This document shows positions 35,959-47,107 of a DNA stretch of 64,000 bases, piece after piece. This DNA is from Acidianus sp. HS-5 (GTDB taxonomy: Archaea; Thermoproteota; Thermoprotei_A; Sulfolobales; Sulfolobaceae). Numbering within the stretch: the stretch's first letter is position 1; every line of letters starts with the position of its first letter. Position numbers and translations under genes: made by a program. The stretch is from assembly GCF_021655615.1 (NCBI RefSeq), contig NZ_AP025245.1:1550001-1614000 (forward strand), given 5' to 3'. The notes under the pieces were generated by a model that was not told where the DNA came from, did not search any database, and saw only the letters and a list, made by a program, of their open reading frames with translations.

Positions 35959-37149
35959 ATGAGAAATGTAGCTATAATTGGAACAGGACATAGTAAGTTC
36001 GGAGTTAGAACTGATGTAAGTTTACAAGAGTTAGCTTGGGAAGCAGTTAAACAGGCTTTAGAAGAAGCTAATTTAGAACAGAAGGAAATTCAGTATTTTT
36101 CAGTAGGAAATGTAGGCATGTGGAGTTCCGAGAATCTACCTGCTATTGTCATAGGAGAATACTGCGGCCTAACTGCCAAGGGGACAATGAGAGTGGAAGC
36201 AGCTTGTGCTTCTGGGAGTGCTGCATTAAGAGAGGCATATCTTGCAGTTAAGTCTGGAGAAGTTGACGTTGCCATGGCGATAGGAGTAGAACAAATGCAT
36301 CAATCTCCGAATCCTAACGTTGTGGAAATGATAGGTAGGGCGGGAAGTTACTTCTGGGAATTTGAGAATTTCGGCTTAACATTTCCAGGATATTATGCGT
36401 TATACGCTACCGCCTATATGGCTAAATATGGATTAAAAGAAGAAGATTTAGGAAAAATAGCTATCAAAGCACATCATTACGGTTCTCTTAATCCTTACGC
36501 TAGTTTTCAGAAGGAAATTACAATGGAAGAATATATGAAATCTAAGCCTGTAGCTTGGCCGTTAAAAATTTACGATTCCTCTCCAATAACTGATGGAGCG
36601 GCAGCAGTAATTTTAGCCTCTGAGGAATTCGCTAAAAAAGTAACAGATTCTCCTGTATGGATAATCTCTCAAGGAGTATCGTCTGGTCCTGCCAACCTTT
36701 CGAGGAAAAGCGATTTTACAACGATTGAAGCTGCTAGAGAAGCCGCAGGCATGGCATATAAAAAGGCTAAGGTAGATAGGGAAGACTCGTGGAAAGTATT
36801 CGATGTAGCCGAAGTACATGACTGCTTTACAATAGCTGAGATAATAGCTTATGAAGATCTAGGATTTGCAAAGAAGGGAGAAGGAGTTAATTTAGCTAGA
36901 TATGACCAGACGTATATAGGGGGAAAGATCCCAGTAAACGTTGATGGAGGATTGAAAGCTAAAGGTCATCCTATAGGCGCTACTGGAGTTAGTATGGCAG
37001 TATCATTAACTAGGCAATTGCTCTATAGAACCCCTAATAAGGGAATGCAGGTTGAAGTAAAAAATGGCATGGCGTTAGCTCATAATGTAGGCGGTACTGG
37101 ACATTACGGTTATGTCACAATATTTTCTACAAGGAGGCCATCATTATGA
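35959..37149 (+). CDS. thiolase (acetyl-CoA C-acyltransferase)
   Basis: This 396-residue SCP2-type thiolase has an intact active site: nucleophile C83 in VEAACASGSAAL, H287 in AEVHDCFT and H337 in KGHPIGATG. It cleaves or forms 3-ketoacyl-CoA, as the last step of beta-oxidation or as acetoacetyl-CoA thiolase. Its stop overlaps the DUF35 gene start (ATGA at 37146-37149). In archaea such thiolases form complexes with DUF35 proteins. Confidence 0.93.
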   Translation: MRNVAIIGTGHSKFGVRTDVSLQELAWEAVKQALEEANLEQKEIQYFSVGNVGMWSSENLPAIVIGEYCGLTAKGTMRVEAACASGSAALREAYLAVKSGEVDVAMAIGVEQMHQSPNPNVVEMIGRAGSYFWEFENFGLTFPGYYALYATAYMAKYGLKEEDLGKIAIKAHHYGSLNPYASFQKEITMEEYMKSKPVAWPLKIYDSSPITDGAAAVILASEEFAKKVTDSPVWIISQGVSSGPANLSRKSDFTTIEAAREAAGMAYKKAKVDREDSWKVFDVAEVHDCFTIAEIIAYEDLGFAKKGEGVNLARYDQTYIGGKIPVNVDGGLKAKGHPIGATGVSMAVSLTRQLLYRTPNKGMQVEVKNGMALAHNVGGTGHYGYVTIFSTRRPSL

Positions 37150-37676
37150 TGAGTGTTAGGGATAACTTACAAAAACAAATAAATGAGTCCATAAAACAGT
37201 TAGATTTTCTGGTAAAGCAAACAAAACTACCTATAATCCAAGATAAATCCGGAAATCCATTATGGATAGATGTTAGGGAACTGGACTTAAGGTATCAGAT
37301 GCCAATAAAGAAAGTTCAAAAGTTCTTTAATGGACTAAAAGAAGGTAAAATATTAACAACAAGATGTCAGAAATGCGGTACAATATATTTTCCTCCTCAA
37401 GACGATTGCCCTCAGTGTAAATTATCCGGACTAGAGTGGATAGAACTACCTAGAGAAGGAAAATTAATAACTTATACTAAGATATACGTTAAACCACCGT
37501 CCTTCTCTCACTACCAAGATTACGTAGTAGGTATCGCTAAATTGGATAACGGAATTAACATAACTGCGTGGGTTGTGGGAAATCTGGAAAAACTTAACGT
37601 AGGAGCAGACGTTAAATTAGAAGTAGAAGAAAGAGAACCGGAGGGTTACATAACGTATTATTTAAAGATAGAATAA
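37146..37676 (+). CDS. DUF35 zinc-ribbon/OB-fold partner of thiolase
   Basis: This 176-residue protein has a zinc ribbon (C74, C77, C88, C91 in RCQKCG and DCPQCK) followed by an OB fold (GKLITYTKIYVKPP, YVVGIAKLDNGINITAWV). DUF35 proteins bind thiolase or HMG-CoA synthase and channel the CoA intermediate, as known from methanogen complexes. The four-base overlap with the thiolase gene fits a stoichiometric complex. The start is ATG 37146 or 37149. A T-run follows the stop. Confidence 0.9.
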   Translation: MMSVRDNLQKQINESIKQLDFLVKQTKLPIIQDKSGNPLWIDVRELDLRYQMPIKKVQKFFNGLKEGKILTTRCQKCGTIYFPPQDDCPQCKLSGLEWIELPREGKLITYTKIYVKPPSFSHYQDYVVGIAKLDNGINITAWVVGNLEKLNVGADVKLEVEEREPEGYITYYLKIE

Positions 37677-37734
37677 TTTTTTCTTGAAATTACTCTATCA
37701 ACTAAAGGAGATAGTTAACATTAGAAGAAAAGAA

Positions 37735-38220
37735 TTATTGAGCACAGATCTCACTAATACTTTTAGGTTCCACAGTTAGTTTCAGTTCTCCGTAGACCTC
37801 GTCTTCATCAACAACTAATTCGAAACCTAATTTCTTTCCTAACTTTATCATTGGTATATTCTCATTTAATGTGTAAAACCTTATTTTCTTAAGTCCAGTC
37901 TTTTTTGCTTCTTCAATTAAAGATTTTACTATAATACTTCCTATTCCGCATCTTCTGAACCTTGGATCAACTACTAAAGAGAACTCTCCATCATTATAAA
38001 GAGTCCCTTCACCTATTATTTTTCCATTATATTCTGCTAGAATTGTAACATGATCTTTTTCAGTAGTTAACTTTCTTACATCTTCAACTGTTGGTCTATA
38101 AAGGTGGAAATACCTTAAGTATAGGTCATCATCGGATAATGTGGAATACAATTCATATATCGCGTTCCAATCTTCCTCCTTAGCTCTTCTCAAAGTTATT
38201 TCGCTAACGCATTCACTCAT
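37735..38220 (-). CDS. GNAT-family acetyltransferase
   Basis: The 161-residue GNAT fold has ITLRRAKEEDWNAIYELYSTL at the N-terminus and DPRFRRCGIGSIIVKSLIEEA, the acetyl-CoA-binding R-x-x-G-x-G/I motif. Its C-terminal half (FYTLNENIPMIKLGKKLGF) is typical of N-terminal or small-molecule acetyltransferases and of regulatory domains fused to acyl-CoA synthetases. Substrate unknown. Its position next to acyl-CoA genes could mean lysine acetylation of ligases, as with bacterial Pat (inference). Confidence 0.85.
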   Translation of the reverse strand: MSECVSEITLRRAKEEDWNAIYELYSTLSDDDLYLRYFHLYRPTVEDVRKLTTEKDHVTILAEYNGKIIGEGTLYNDGEFSLVVDPRFRRCGIGSIIVKSLIEEAKKTGLKKIRFYTLNENIPMIKLGKKLGFELVVDEDEVYGELKLTVEPKSISEICAQ

Positions 38221-38596
38221 ACTTATAAATTAGATACGAAGTTTAAATATTTTGTTATATATTAAAGAAGATAGACTATATCATAAAAATATATGAATTA
38301 TTTATGATAAACGTTTTGAAATTAATTAGTTTTTAATCATGTGGCAAATCAAATGTAAAGTAAACAACAATTATCCAGGAAAAATATAAAACACACTCTA
38401 AGTTTATATGTTACAATTTTTATAAGAATAATAAGTAAAATAACTTGGGGCGATTTCACCATTATAATCTTTTAATATAATAAAACCTTACAAAACTAGC
38501 ATAAATCTTGAGAATAAAGTATTTATAGATACTAGAAAGATTTGTGGAATTAAATTTTTTATATTAAGATTCATATCTTACAATAGATGATATCAA
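38221..38596. other. AT-rich intergenic region with ferredoxin promoter
   Basis: It separates the divergent GNAT and ferredoxin genes. Apart from the ferredoxin TATA box no gene or repeat is seen. Confidence 0.5.
38555..38566 (+). promoter_or_regulatory. TATA box of the ferredoxin gene
   Basis: TTTTTTATATTA lies about 36 bases before the ATG at 38597, giving a transcript with a leader of about ten bases or less. Confidence 0.45.
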
Positions 38597-38911
38597 ATGG
38601 GAATCGATCCAAACTTCCGCACTTCCAGACCCATTATAGGAGACCATGAGGGGCATAAGATTTACGGACCCGTAGAACCACCTAAAGTACTTGGAATTCA
38701 CGGCACTATAGTTGGAGTAGATTTTGATCTATGCACTGCAGATGGATCTTGCATAACTGCCTGTCCTGTTAACGTATTCCAATGGTATGACACTCCTGGA
38801 CATCCTGCGGCTGAAAAGAAAGCAGACCCAATAAATGAACAATCCTGCATATTCTGCATGGCTTGCGTAAACGTTTGTCCGGTCGCCGCAATAGACGTAA
38901 AACCACCGTAA
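38597..38911 (+). CDS. zfx: zinc-containing ferredoxin
   Basis: This 104-residue electron carrier accepts electrons from 2-oxoacid:ferredoxin oxidoreductases in Sulfolobales. Zinc ligands match the known Sulfolobus protein: H17, H20, H35 and D77. Cluster Cys are C46, C52 and C56 for the first cluster and C84, C87, C90 and C94 for the second. The N-terminal zinc extension (GDHEGHKIYGPVEPPKVLGI) is diagnostic. It is a single, highly expressed-type gene. Confidence 0.97.
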   Translation: MGIDPNFRTSRPIIGDHEGHKIYGPVEPPKVLGIHGTIVGVDFDLCTADGSCITACPVNVFQWYDTPGHPAAEKKADPINEQSCIFCMACVNVCPVAAIDVKPP

Positions 38912-39125
38912 ATGCGAAAACAAAATCTATACGTTAAGAGATTTTTAATAATTTAAAATCTATCATTTTAATAATTGATATACGAAGCATATTAAACTGC
39001 ATAGGACTTTAAGGATATTTCACATACTATATAGCATTACCCTGGAAATCATGTATTCTATAATTCTTATGAATGCATCAGTTAATTTATATTTTTATTT
39101 TAATATGCTATAATCTCCTCATGAT

Positions 39126-39253
39126 TGCTTTGTGGATTCGTTCAATTTTATCAAAACTAACGTTTAACTTACTTTTAATTTAACGTATAATTTAGAATTT
39201 AATAAAAACCAAAGGACTTAACATCTAAGGAAATTGAAGTACCCGACAAAACA
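39126..39253. repeat. terminal-inverted-repeat element (family 2)
   Basis: It begins TGCTTTGTGGATTCGTTCAA and ends AATTGAAGTACCCGACAAAACA. The interior AACTTACTTTTAATTTAACG and GGACTTAACATCTAAGG are shared with the copies at 27988, 42399 and 59759. Non-coding. Confidence 0.75.
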
Positions 39254-39623
39254 CTTCATAATCTGCTTATTCTCTCTTAAAACTATTAAGACCTACAACT
39301 CTCCGTTAAACCCATATTAAAGATATATGCACTGTTTTAATTAAGTCTTATTATTAAATTGAGATTAATCGTTATGATAGATTTTATTTTTATTAGAAAA
39401 TTAATTTTTAAAGATTTATACCTCTTCATTGTAATAAGCGTATTGATTTTTATCAAAAACTATCTCTGAACTAGACTCAATATGCCTAATCGGTGGCAAG
39501 GATATTGAAAACATAAACTTTCACAAAACTCAAGGTTTTTAATTTATTTATCGACCTGACTTAAGATTTTAAAAGGAAGCTGTAATATCTCACTCCTACT
39601 AAGAAAGAGAAGATTACGTTATT

Positions 39624-39758
39624 TATACTTGGTTAGACCTTAAAGGTCAAGGTAGTGCATTATATGTAACAACACTGAACTCATAATTACTACCCGCAAA
39701 GTTAGGTGTTTATACGCACCCTAGTTTGCCCTTGACCTTCAGGATCTGACTAAGTATA
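39624..39758 (+). repeat. ~140-bp hairpin element, copy C
   Basis: This is the best-preserved copy. The left end TATACTTGGTTAGACCTTAA and AAGGTCAAGG pair with CCTTGACCTT and GATCTGACTAAGTATA at the right. Mismatches relative to a perfect palindrome are mostly G.U wobbles. The loop contains TGTAACAACAC and CCCTAGTTTGCC. Confidence 0.75.
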
Positions 39759-39793
39759 ATCTCTCACATCACGATCCGCATCTCAGAACTGGA

Positions 39794-40600
39794 TTATATT
39801 TTTAATATTCTCTTAGCGTTGTCCCTCATTATTTTCTCATCTTTAACTTCATTATAAACTTGGAGAGCATATTCTGCTAGGTCTTGCCCCTTAAATGCGG
39901 GAAAATCACTCCCATAGATCACTTTATCCGAAATTTCCTTCAATCTAGGCAAGACTTTTAGTATATTCTTAGGAGGTATTGAGGAGATCTCTAGATATAC
40001 ATTATCCATAAACCTGGCCATGTAAAAAGCAGTAGAATACCATATTGGCCTTCCCGCGTGAGCTAAAATGATTTTAATTCTAGGAAAATCCTTAGCAACA
40101 TCATCTACTAGAATGGGATCACCGTATTTATTTCTGCTTTTTACGCCAGTGCTTGTTCCAGTATGGATCATTACGGGTAAGTCGTGATCCTCTGCGAATT
40201 CATAGATGTAAAGTAAGCTCTTCAATCCTCCTTCTTCCTCCCTATAAGCATTAGGTTTAAAAGCATGATGGACCGGATGTAACTTGATTCCTATTATACC
40301 TAAAGAGTACTGCCTTTCTAACTCTTCTTTAACGTTACAAGTTAATGGATTGACTTTTCCCCATTGAAGGTAAAGATCCGGGTTCCTTCTCCTCTCTTCA
40401 TAGTCTATATAAAAACCGTCATAACATTCCTCAGTATAGCATGGGTGGGACGGTACCAGTAATACCTTCTCAATTTCAACTTCATCGTTTTTAGTAGTAA
40501 ACCTTGTCCCTTCCACGTTAGCTAAGAACTCTTTACAATGTTCCGGAATTTTTTTAACGAAAACGTGATAATGCACATGCGCATCAATTACCTTTAGCAT
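39794..40600 (-). CDS. amidohydrolase-2 family metal-dependent hydrolase
   Basis: This 268-residue TIM-barrel hydrolase or decarboxylase has metal ligands H8 and H10 in DAHVHYHV, then IGIKLHPVHHAF, PVMIHTGTS, ILAHAGR and YGSDFPAF with the conserved Asp. The family includes decarboxylases (ACMSD/LigW type) and lactone or amide hydrolases. Substrate cannot be told from sequence. It is a single gene; a Zn-dependent cytoplasmic enzyme is expected. Confidence 0.85.
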   Translation of the reverse strand: MLKVIDAHVHYHVFVKKIPEHCKEFLANVEGTRFTTKNDEVEIEKVLLVPSHPCYTEECYDGFYIDYEERRRNPDLYLQWGKVNPLTCNVKEELERQYSLGIIGIKLHPVHHAFKPNAYREEEGGLKSLLYIYEFAEDHDLPVMIHTGTSTGVKSRNKYGDPILVDDVAKDFPRIKIILAHAGRPIWYSTAFYMARFMDNVYLEISSIPPKNILKVLPRLKEISDKVIYGSDFPAFKGQDLAEYALQVYNEVKDEKIMRDNAKRILKI

Positions 40601-40874
40601 AAAACAAACTCGCTAGCAAACTATTTAAATAAAATGATTTAGTTAGCCGAGTTTGACAATGTTTTTATGATAATATCCTATACAAAATCGTATAATATAT
40701 TAGCTTTTAATAGTAATAATAATAAATCTTATCTCTAAAAAGAGAATATACTTGATTTCCCATTTTACTATACTCAAGAGAAGTGACTCTAAGAGAACCT
40801 AATGACAAAATCATTTTCCGTATCAAGCACTTTTAGATAATACTTAATTACTTCTATCCTAAACTTTTAATATA

Positions 40875-41687
40875 ATGATAAGGAGATCCCAATTATACGT
40901 CCCTGCGATATCCGAAAAGATGATAAGGAAATCTGTAGAGTTAAATGCGGATTCAATTATTTTCGACCTAGAAGACGCAGTAGCCCCTGAGGATAAGGAA
41001 AAGGCTAGAGATTTGCTTGTAAAACTCCTAAAGGAGTTGGACTGGGGAAAAAGAGAACTGTGCGTTAGGATAAATTCTCTACAGCTAATTGAGTCCTATA
41101 AAGACATTGCAACAATAGGAAAAGAAGACAAGATTAACTGTATTGTAATTCCCAAAGCGGAGAACGATCTTTCGTTCTTATATATGGCAACCGGTAAATT
41201 CTTAATACCGTTGATTGAGACTGCTAAAGGAATGACGAAAATTGAGGACATAGCTAGATCTGAAGGAGTTTCTGCAATAAGTTACGGTATTGCTGATTTA
41301 TCGTTATCTTTAGGAGGAGATTACACTTATTATGAGAAGAACGAATTTGTGAAAACTCAAATTGTAATAACTGCAAAGACTTATGGTGTAGATGCGATTG
41401 ATAAAGTGTATTTTGATCTAAAGAACCTGGAAGGATTTAGAATGGAATGTGAAGAGGCAAAGAAATTAGGTTACTTAGGAAAACAGGTTATCCATCCCTC
41501 TCAAATTGATATAGCTAACCAAATTTTCTCGCCAAGTAAGGAGGAAATGGAGTGGGCTAAAAGGGTTATTGAAGCATACGAGAAAGCTAAAATAGAAGGG
41601 AAAGGAGCAACAAGGCTTGACGATAAGTTAGTTGATTACGTCCATTATAAAATAGCTAAGAAGATAATCGAATTTCAGAACTCATGA
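40875..41687 (+). CDS. CitE-like HpcH/HpaI aldolase (malyl-/citramalyl-CoA lyase type)
   Basis: This 270-residue TIM-barrel C-C lyase has IIFDLEDAV, the Arg in LCVRINS, IPKAEN, LIETAKGM with the metal-binding Glu, and VIHPSQI. Stand-alone CitE-like proteins of this length act on malyl-CoA, citramalyl-CoA or related 3-hydroxyacyl-CoA esters rather than in citrate lyase complexes; no citrate lyase alpha or gamma subunit is nearby. A thioesterase gene follows after 145 bases. Confidence 0.85.
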   Translation: MIRRSQLYVPAISEKMIRKSVELNADSIIFDLEDAVAPEDKEKARDLLVKLLKELDWGKRELCVRINSLQLIESYKDIATIGKEDKINCIVIPKAENDLSFLYMATGKFLIPLIETAKGMTKIEDIARSEGVSAISYGIADLSLSLGGDYTYYEKNEFVKTQIVITAKTYGVDAIDKVYFDLKNLEGFRMECEEAKKLGYLGKQVIHPSQIDIANQIFSPSKEEMEWAKRVIEAYEKAKIEGKGATRLDDKLVDYVHYKIAKKIIEFQNS

Positions 41688-41831
41688 AATTATGAACGCT
41701 TACTCCAGACAGATTGCATATGAAAACATAAATGATAAATTAGGATAGCTAGAAGAAGTTTTGGAAACAACAATATATAAAGATCAATGTTGCTTTGCTA
41801 ACAAAATTTTATTGCTTAAAACTAAGGAATT

Positions 41832-42245
41832 ATGCTCATGGATATTCAAAGGTTGTTAGAAGATAACGATAAAGTATATAAATACATAGGTATTAAAATC
41901 TTGGAACAGAGGGAAGGTTACGTAAGAATTCAAGTACCATACAAAGAAGAATTATGCAGGAGGGGAGGAGTATTAAATGGAGGAATAATAATGACGGCAA
42001 TGGATTTTGCAGGCGGATTAGCTACTATGTCAGTAAATGATGGAATTGATCAAGTTACTCAAGAGTTAAAAACTAATTTCTTAGAGCCCATGTATAGAGG
42101 ACCTTTTACAGTAGAGGCAAAAGTTGTGAGGAAGGGAAGGACTACAGTAGTTGTTGAAATAAAGTTTACAGATAGTGAAGGAAAATTAGGAGCAATAAGT
42201 TTAGGAACATGGTATATCATAAGAGATAGGATGATAACTAGATGA
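41832..42245 (+). CDS. hotdog-fold thioesterase (PaaI type)
   Basis: This 137-residue acyl-CoA thioesterase has GGVLNGGIIMTAMDFAGGLA, the catalytic-loop pattern of PaaI/4HBT enzymes, then TQELKTNFLEPMYRGPFTVEA. ATG 41832 is used (a second ATG lies at 41838); ttttatt about 24 bases upstream could be its TATA box. It probably releases CoA from short or aromatic acyl-CoAs; the precise substrate is unknown. Confidence 0.85.
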   Translation: MLMDIQRLLEDNDKVYKYIGIKILEQREGYVRIQVPYKEELCRRGGVLNGGIIMTAMDFAGGLATMSVNDGIDQVTQELKTNFLEPMYRGPFTVEAKVVRKGRTTVVVEIKFTDSEGKLGAISLGTWYIIRDRMITR

Positions 42246-42657
42246 CCTTTTATTTTTTAGAATGATAATTTCTAACTTCATTATTTTTATGCAATGATTT
42301 ATCAAATGTTGTCGTGCTAACTTCGTAAAATTAGATGTTAGCAATGCAGTAATACGACTTTAGTTGATTTAGATATATCTATTTATTAACTTGAGAAATG
42401 CTTTGTTATGTACTTCAATTTCCTTAGGTCTTAAACTCATTGACTTTTCTTAAATTCAAAATCGGACGTTATGTTAAAAGTAAGTTTTACGTTAATTTTG
42501 ATAAAAATTGAAGTATTCCACAAAGCAAGAGATGTAGAATATTTATCAGTGTATAGGTATGATCTAAACTAATAATGAACAATACCATTTGATCCTTTAT
42601 CAGAATATTTTTCTTTATGATAATGAGATTTAGAAAATATGTTGATAATAAAAAAGG
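42246..42657. other. intergenic region with a family-2 repeat
   Basis: This gap between two convergent genes contains the complete element at 42399-42527. Nothing else is seen. Confidence 0.6.
42399..42527. repeat. terminal-inverted-repeat element (family 2), inverted orientation
   Basis: It begins TGCTTTGTTATGTACTTCAA and ends TTGAAGTATTCCACAAAGCA. These termini are the clearest inverted repeats of the family (TGCTTTGT facing ACAAAGCA). The core is the reverse complement of the other copies. Confidence 0.75.
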
Positions 42658-43104
42658 TTAAATTGGAGGTGGAGAAGGAACTCCTTCAATCTTTTTCATA
42701 TATTCCTTATACATACATCTATCTTGAATGACAATTAACCCCGCTTTTCTTGCCCTTTCTGCAGCTTCGTCATTTCTTATGCCTTCTTGTAACCATATTA
42801 CTTTTATGTCACCTTTTTGTTTGACTCTTTCTAGAACCTCATCTACTATTTTAGGAACTTCTGAAGATGGCCTAAAAACTTCTACAATATCTATCTTTTC
42901 AGGAACGTCTAATATTGACTTGTAACTTTTCCTACCTAAGATCTCATCAACTGTGGGATTTACTGGAATTACATTATATCCCTTCGAAATCAGAAATTCA
43001 GGCACTTGATGAGATGGTTTAGTAGGATCTTTAGAAAATCCTATAGTAGCTACGTTCTTATATCCCTTAAGGACGTTTAATATTACAGTTTCTTCGTCCT
43101 CCAT
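42658..43104 (-). CDS. CoA-binding domain protein (YccU-like)
   Basis: This 148-residue Rossmann-fold protein opens with VATIGFSKDPTKPSHQVPEFL and continues GYNVIPVNPTVDEILGRKSY, VEVFRPSSEVPKIVDEVL and IWLQEGIRNDEAAERARKAG. This is the succinyl-CoA-synthetase-alpha-like CoA-binding family. The molecular role is unresolved in all organisms; it binds CoA and may regulate or carry it. A Pro-rich C-terminus (GVPSPPPI) is odd but short. Confidence 0.85.
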   Translation of the reverse strand: MEDEETVILNVLKGYKNVATIGFSKDPTKPSHQVPEFLISKGYNVIPVNPTVDEILGRKSYKSILDVPEKIDIVEVFRPSSEVPKIVDEVLERVKQKGDIKVIWLQEGIRNDEAAERARKAGLIVIQDRCMYKEYMKKIEGVPSPPPI

Positions 43105-43378
43105 AATTATACTTTAATTCCAGATGTTTTTAAGCCTTTACTTCTTTTATACTACTTCACGTATTACTTCAATTCTTATCAAAGGCAGTTATGGCGAGCT
43201 AGATCACCAGAGCCGAATGACATGATGCTTTGCGGATTGTTGAAATTTCTTAGACTATGAGGAGCAAAATAAATTCTGAATATTGTATTAAGTTAACATA
43301 AGTCCTTATTGAGAAAACTGTAGAATTCCATGTAAAATTGAAAGAAAAACTTATATACATCTTTCAGGAAGTAACTCT

Positions 43379-44179
43379 GTGGTATATGGTAACTTTATTA
43401 GAAATCAGGGGATAAGGAGAAAGGTCATAAAGGAGGAACTTGGGATAGAAGAAGATGAAACCCCAGAAAGAGTAGTCGTAATGCCTATGCCGTTTAGTAC
43501 TCAATTTCCTAAAAACTTTGAAGATACTTTAACTAATTTAGGAATTAAAGTAAATAAGGCAGAAGTTGGAGACCAAATACTTAGAGAGTTTGGAGGAAAT
43601 TTGTTGCTTGAAAAAGACGGTAACAGAGGACTTATTACTTTCATAGGCAGAGGTTTAATAGACTTCACAGAGAGGATAAGGATTTTAGCTACAATTTCAC
43701 GCATTAAAGATATATTATTTATCGGCACTGCAGGATCATTATCCAATGAAATACTAATAGGAGATTTAAATATACCAAAATACGTCGTCCCTTTCGAAAA
43801 CGTAAGTGATTTTTACGTTGATCCTACCATAGCAATTCCACAAGCTGATGAGAAGTTGTTTAATGAAATTTATGAATACGCAAGGGAAACTGGAGTTAAA
43901 ACTCATTCAGCCTTACATGCAACACTACTTTTCTTCTATTCCGAAACTACAGATTTCCTAAACTACTTAATGGATATAGGAGTTTCCACAATAGACATGG
44001 AAGTTAGTGCTTTTTATAAGATAGCCAGATTTTACGGTAAAAGAGCCGTTGCACTATTACGAATTTCGGATATGCCTTTAATAGAACAGCAGGAACAACA
44101 GAAGCCGATTAAAGCAAGGAGGGAAACTGCAGTTAATGCTACGTTTAAAATTGTCTTAAGATTCTTAAAACTTATTTAA
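43379..44179 (+). CDS. purine/uridine phosphorylase superfamily protein
   Basis: The product is 266 residues and starts at GTG. The fold shows LFIGTAGSLSNEILIGDLNIP and the nucleoside-binding STIDMEVSAFYKIARFYGKRA, followed by LLRISDMP in place of the usual SD motif. It probably cleaves a nucleoside or thionucleoside with phosphate, but the N-terminal 60 residues differ from typical archaeal MTA phosphorylases. Its stop overlaps the ATG of the broken gene behind it (44179), so the two once formed an operon. Confidence 0.7.
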   Translation: MVYGNFIRNQGIRRKVIKEELGIEEDETPERVVVMPMPFSTQFPKNFEDTLTNLGIKVNKAEVGDQILREFGGNLLLEKDGNRGLITFIGRGLIDFTERIRILATISRIKDILFIGTAGSLSNEILIGDLNIPKYVVPFENVSDFYVDPTIAIPQADEKLFNEIYEYARETGVKTHSALHATLLFFYSETTDFLNYLMDIGVSTIDMEVSAFYKIARFYGKRAVALLRISDMPLIEQQEQQKPIKARRETAVNATFKIVLRFLKLI

Positions 44180-44698
44180 TGAGGTTAAGAGTGTATAGTT
44201 TAATTTTACGTCTACGTAATTATTACGGAGACGTTACATGCTTTTCCATATAAGAACTGGGGAAGAAAGAAGACGAACATTTTGGCATAACTTATAGACG
44301 ATTTTGCGTTAACGCACGTTGTTAAAGATGGTTATATATTAAAAATACACGATAACGTTATTGACATTTATAATAGAGTTACGGAGCATGAAATTTATAT
44401 GATACCACTAACTACCGGTGATCTTACACCTATAGACTATAATGTATACCATATTAGTACTTTAATTTCCCCTTGGTTATATACTCCGTCTCCAGTTATA
44501 GGCTTAGCAACTGTTTCTAAGCGAGAAATACCGGGATATGAGACTGGAGTGCAAAATCTAACGATGCTTGAGCACGCGTCAAGATTTTGCATTGAACTCA
44601 TAAAGTATTCAGAAAAAGGTGGAAAAGTATACGACGAAAACGAATTGATAAAACTAGAAGATAGTGTCTTCATTAAGCTATTTATATTCCTAATATAA
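44179..44698 (+). pseudogene. remnant of an unidentified gene
   Basis: ATG 44179 overlaps the upstream stop and reads MRLRVYSLILRLRNYYGDV. A one-base shift near 44237 is then needed to continue HAFPYKNWGRKKTNILA. An in-frame TAA lies at 44288-44290, after which the frame runs LIDDFALTHVVKDGYILKIH to TAA near 44698. The last 99 codons from ATG 44399 are open (PLTTGDLTPIDYNVYHIS, GYETGVQNLTMLEHASRF). I do not recognise the family. Two lesions suggest loss of function, although the C-terminal part could be expressed. Confidence 0.5.
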
Positions 44699-45020
44699 AT
44701 AAGGCATTAAAACGTTATTTTGCACCTACTATTTGTAGAGATTTACCTTATTTAATAAATTTAAATGCTAATGATGCCACTATCCCTTATATAGAATGCC
44801 ACATTTGCAAAGGACTAGCTTTACCTTAAGTTAACTAAATAATGAAAGCTGTAAGATGTGCTTAGTATCGATAAAATCATTTACCTTCGCATTTACTATG
44901 AAAAAAGTATACTTTCTTCTCAATAAATCTAATTTTTTATAAAAAACAAGTTATTAATTTTATCTCCTACAAATCCAATAAAAATTATTAAAAATAAAAT
45001 GCGAAGAGAAAGTTATGATA
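44699..45020. other. AT-rich intergenic region, nothing recognised
   Basis: This gap lies between the converging pseudogene and acetyl-CoA synthetase. No gene, repeat or hairpin was noticed. Confidence 0.45.
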
Positions 45021-47015
<1,995 letters not shown>

Positions 47016-47107
47016 ATTTAATATAATAGTTAATGATAATTTTAAACATTGTGTATGTTTATATATTAAGGAAAAGTTTTTATTTTAGCAAAATAATTAG
47101 TTTTATC
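47016..47107. promoter_or_regulatory. divergent promoter of acetyl-CoA synthetase and acetate carrier
   Basis: In 92 bases there are two TATA-like boxes: TTTTTATTTTA (47077-47087) about 26 bases before ATG 47108 on the plus strand, and gtttaaaatta on the minus strand (about 47038-47048) about 28 bases before ATG 47015. The spacing supports both starts. Confidence 0.5.

Larger units (their letters stand above)
38912..39793. other. long intergenic region with two repeat families
   Basis: This 882-base gap contains a family-2 element (39126-39253), a fragment resembling its left end at about 39436-39460 (GTATTGATTTTTATCAAAA), and hairpin element copy C (39624-39758). No gene is seen. Confidence 0.6.
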
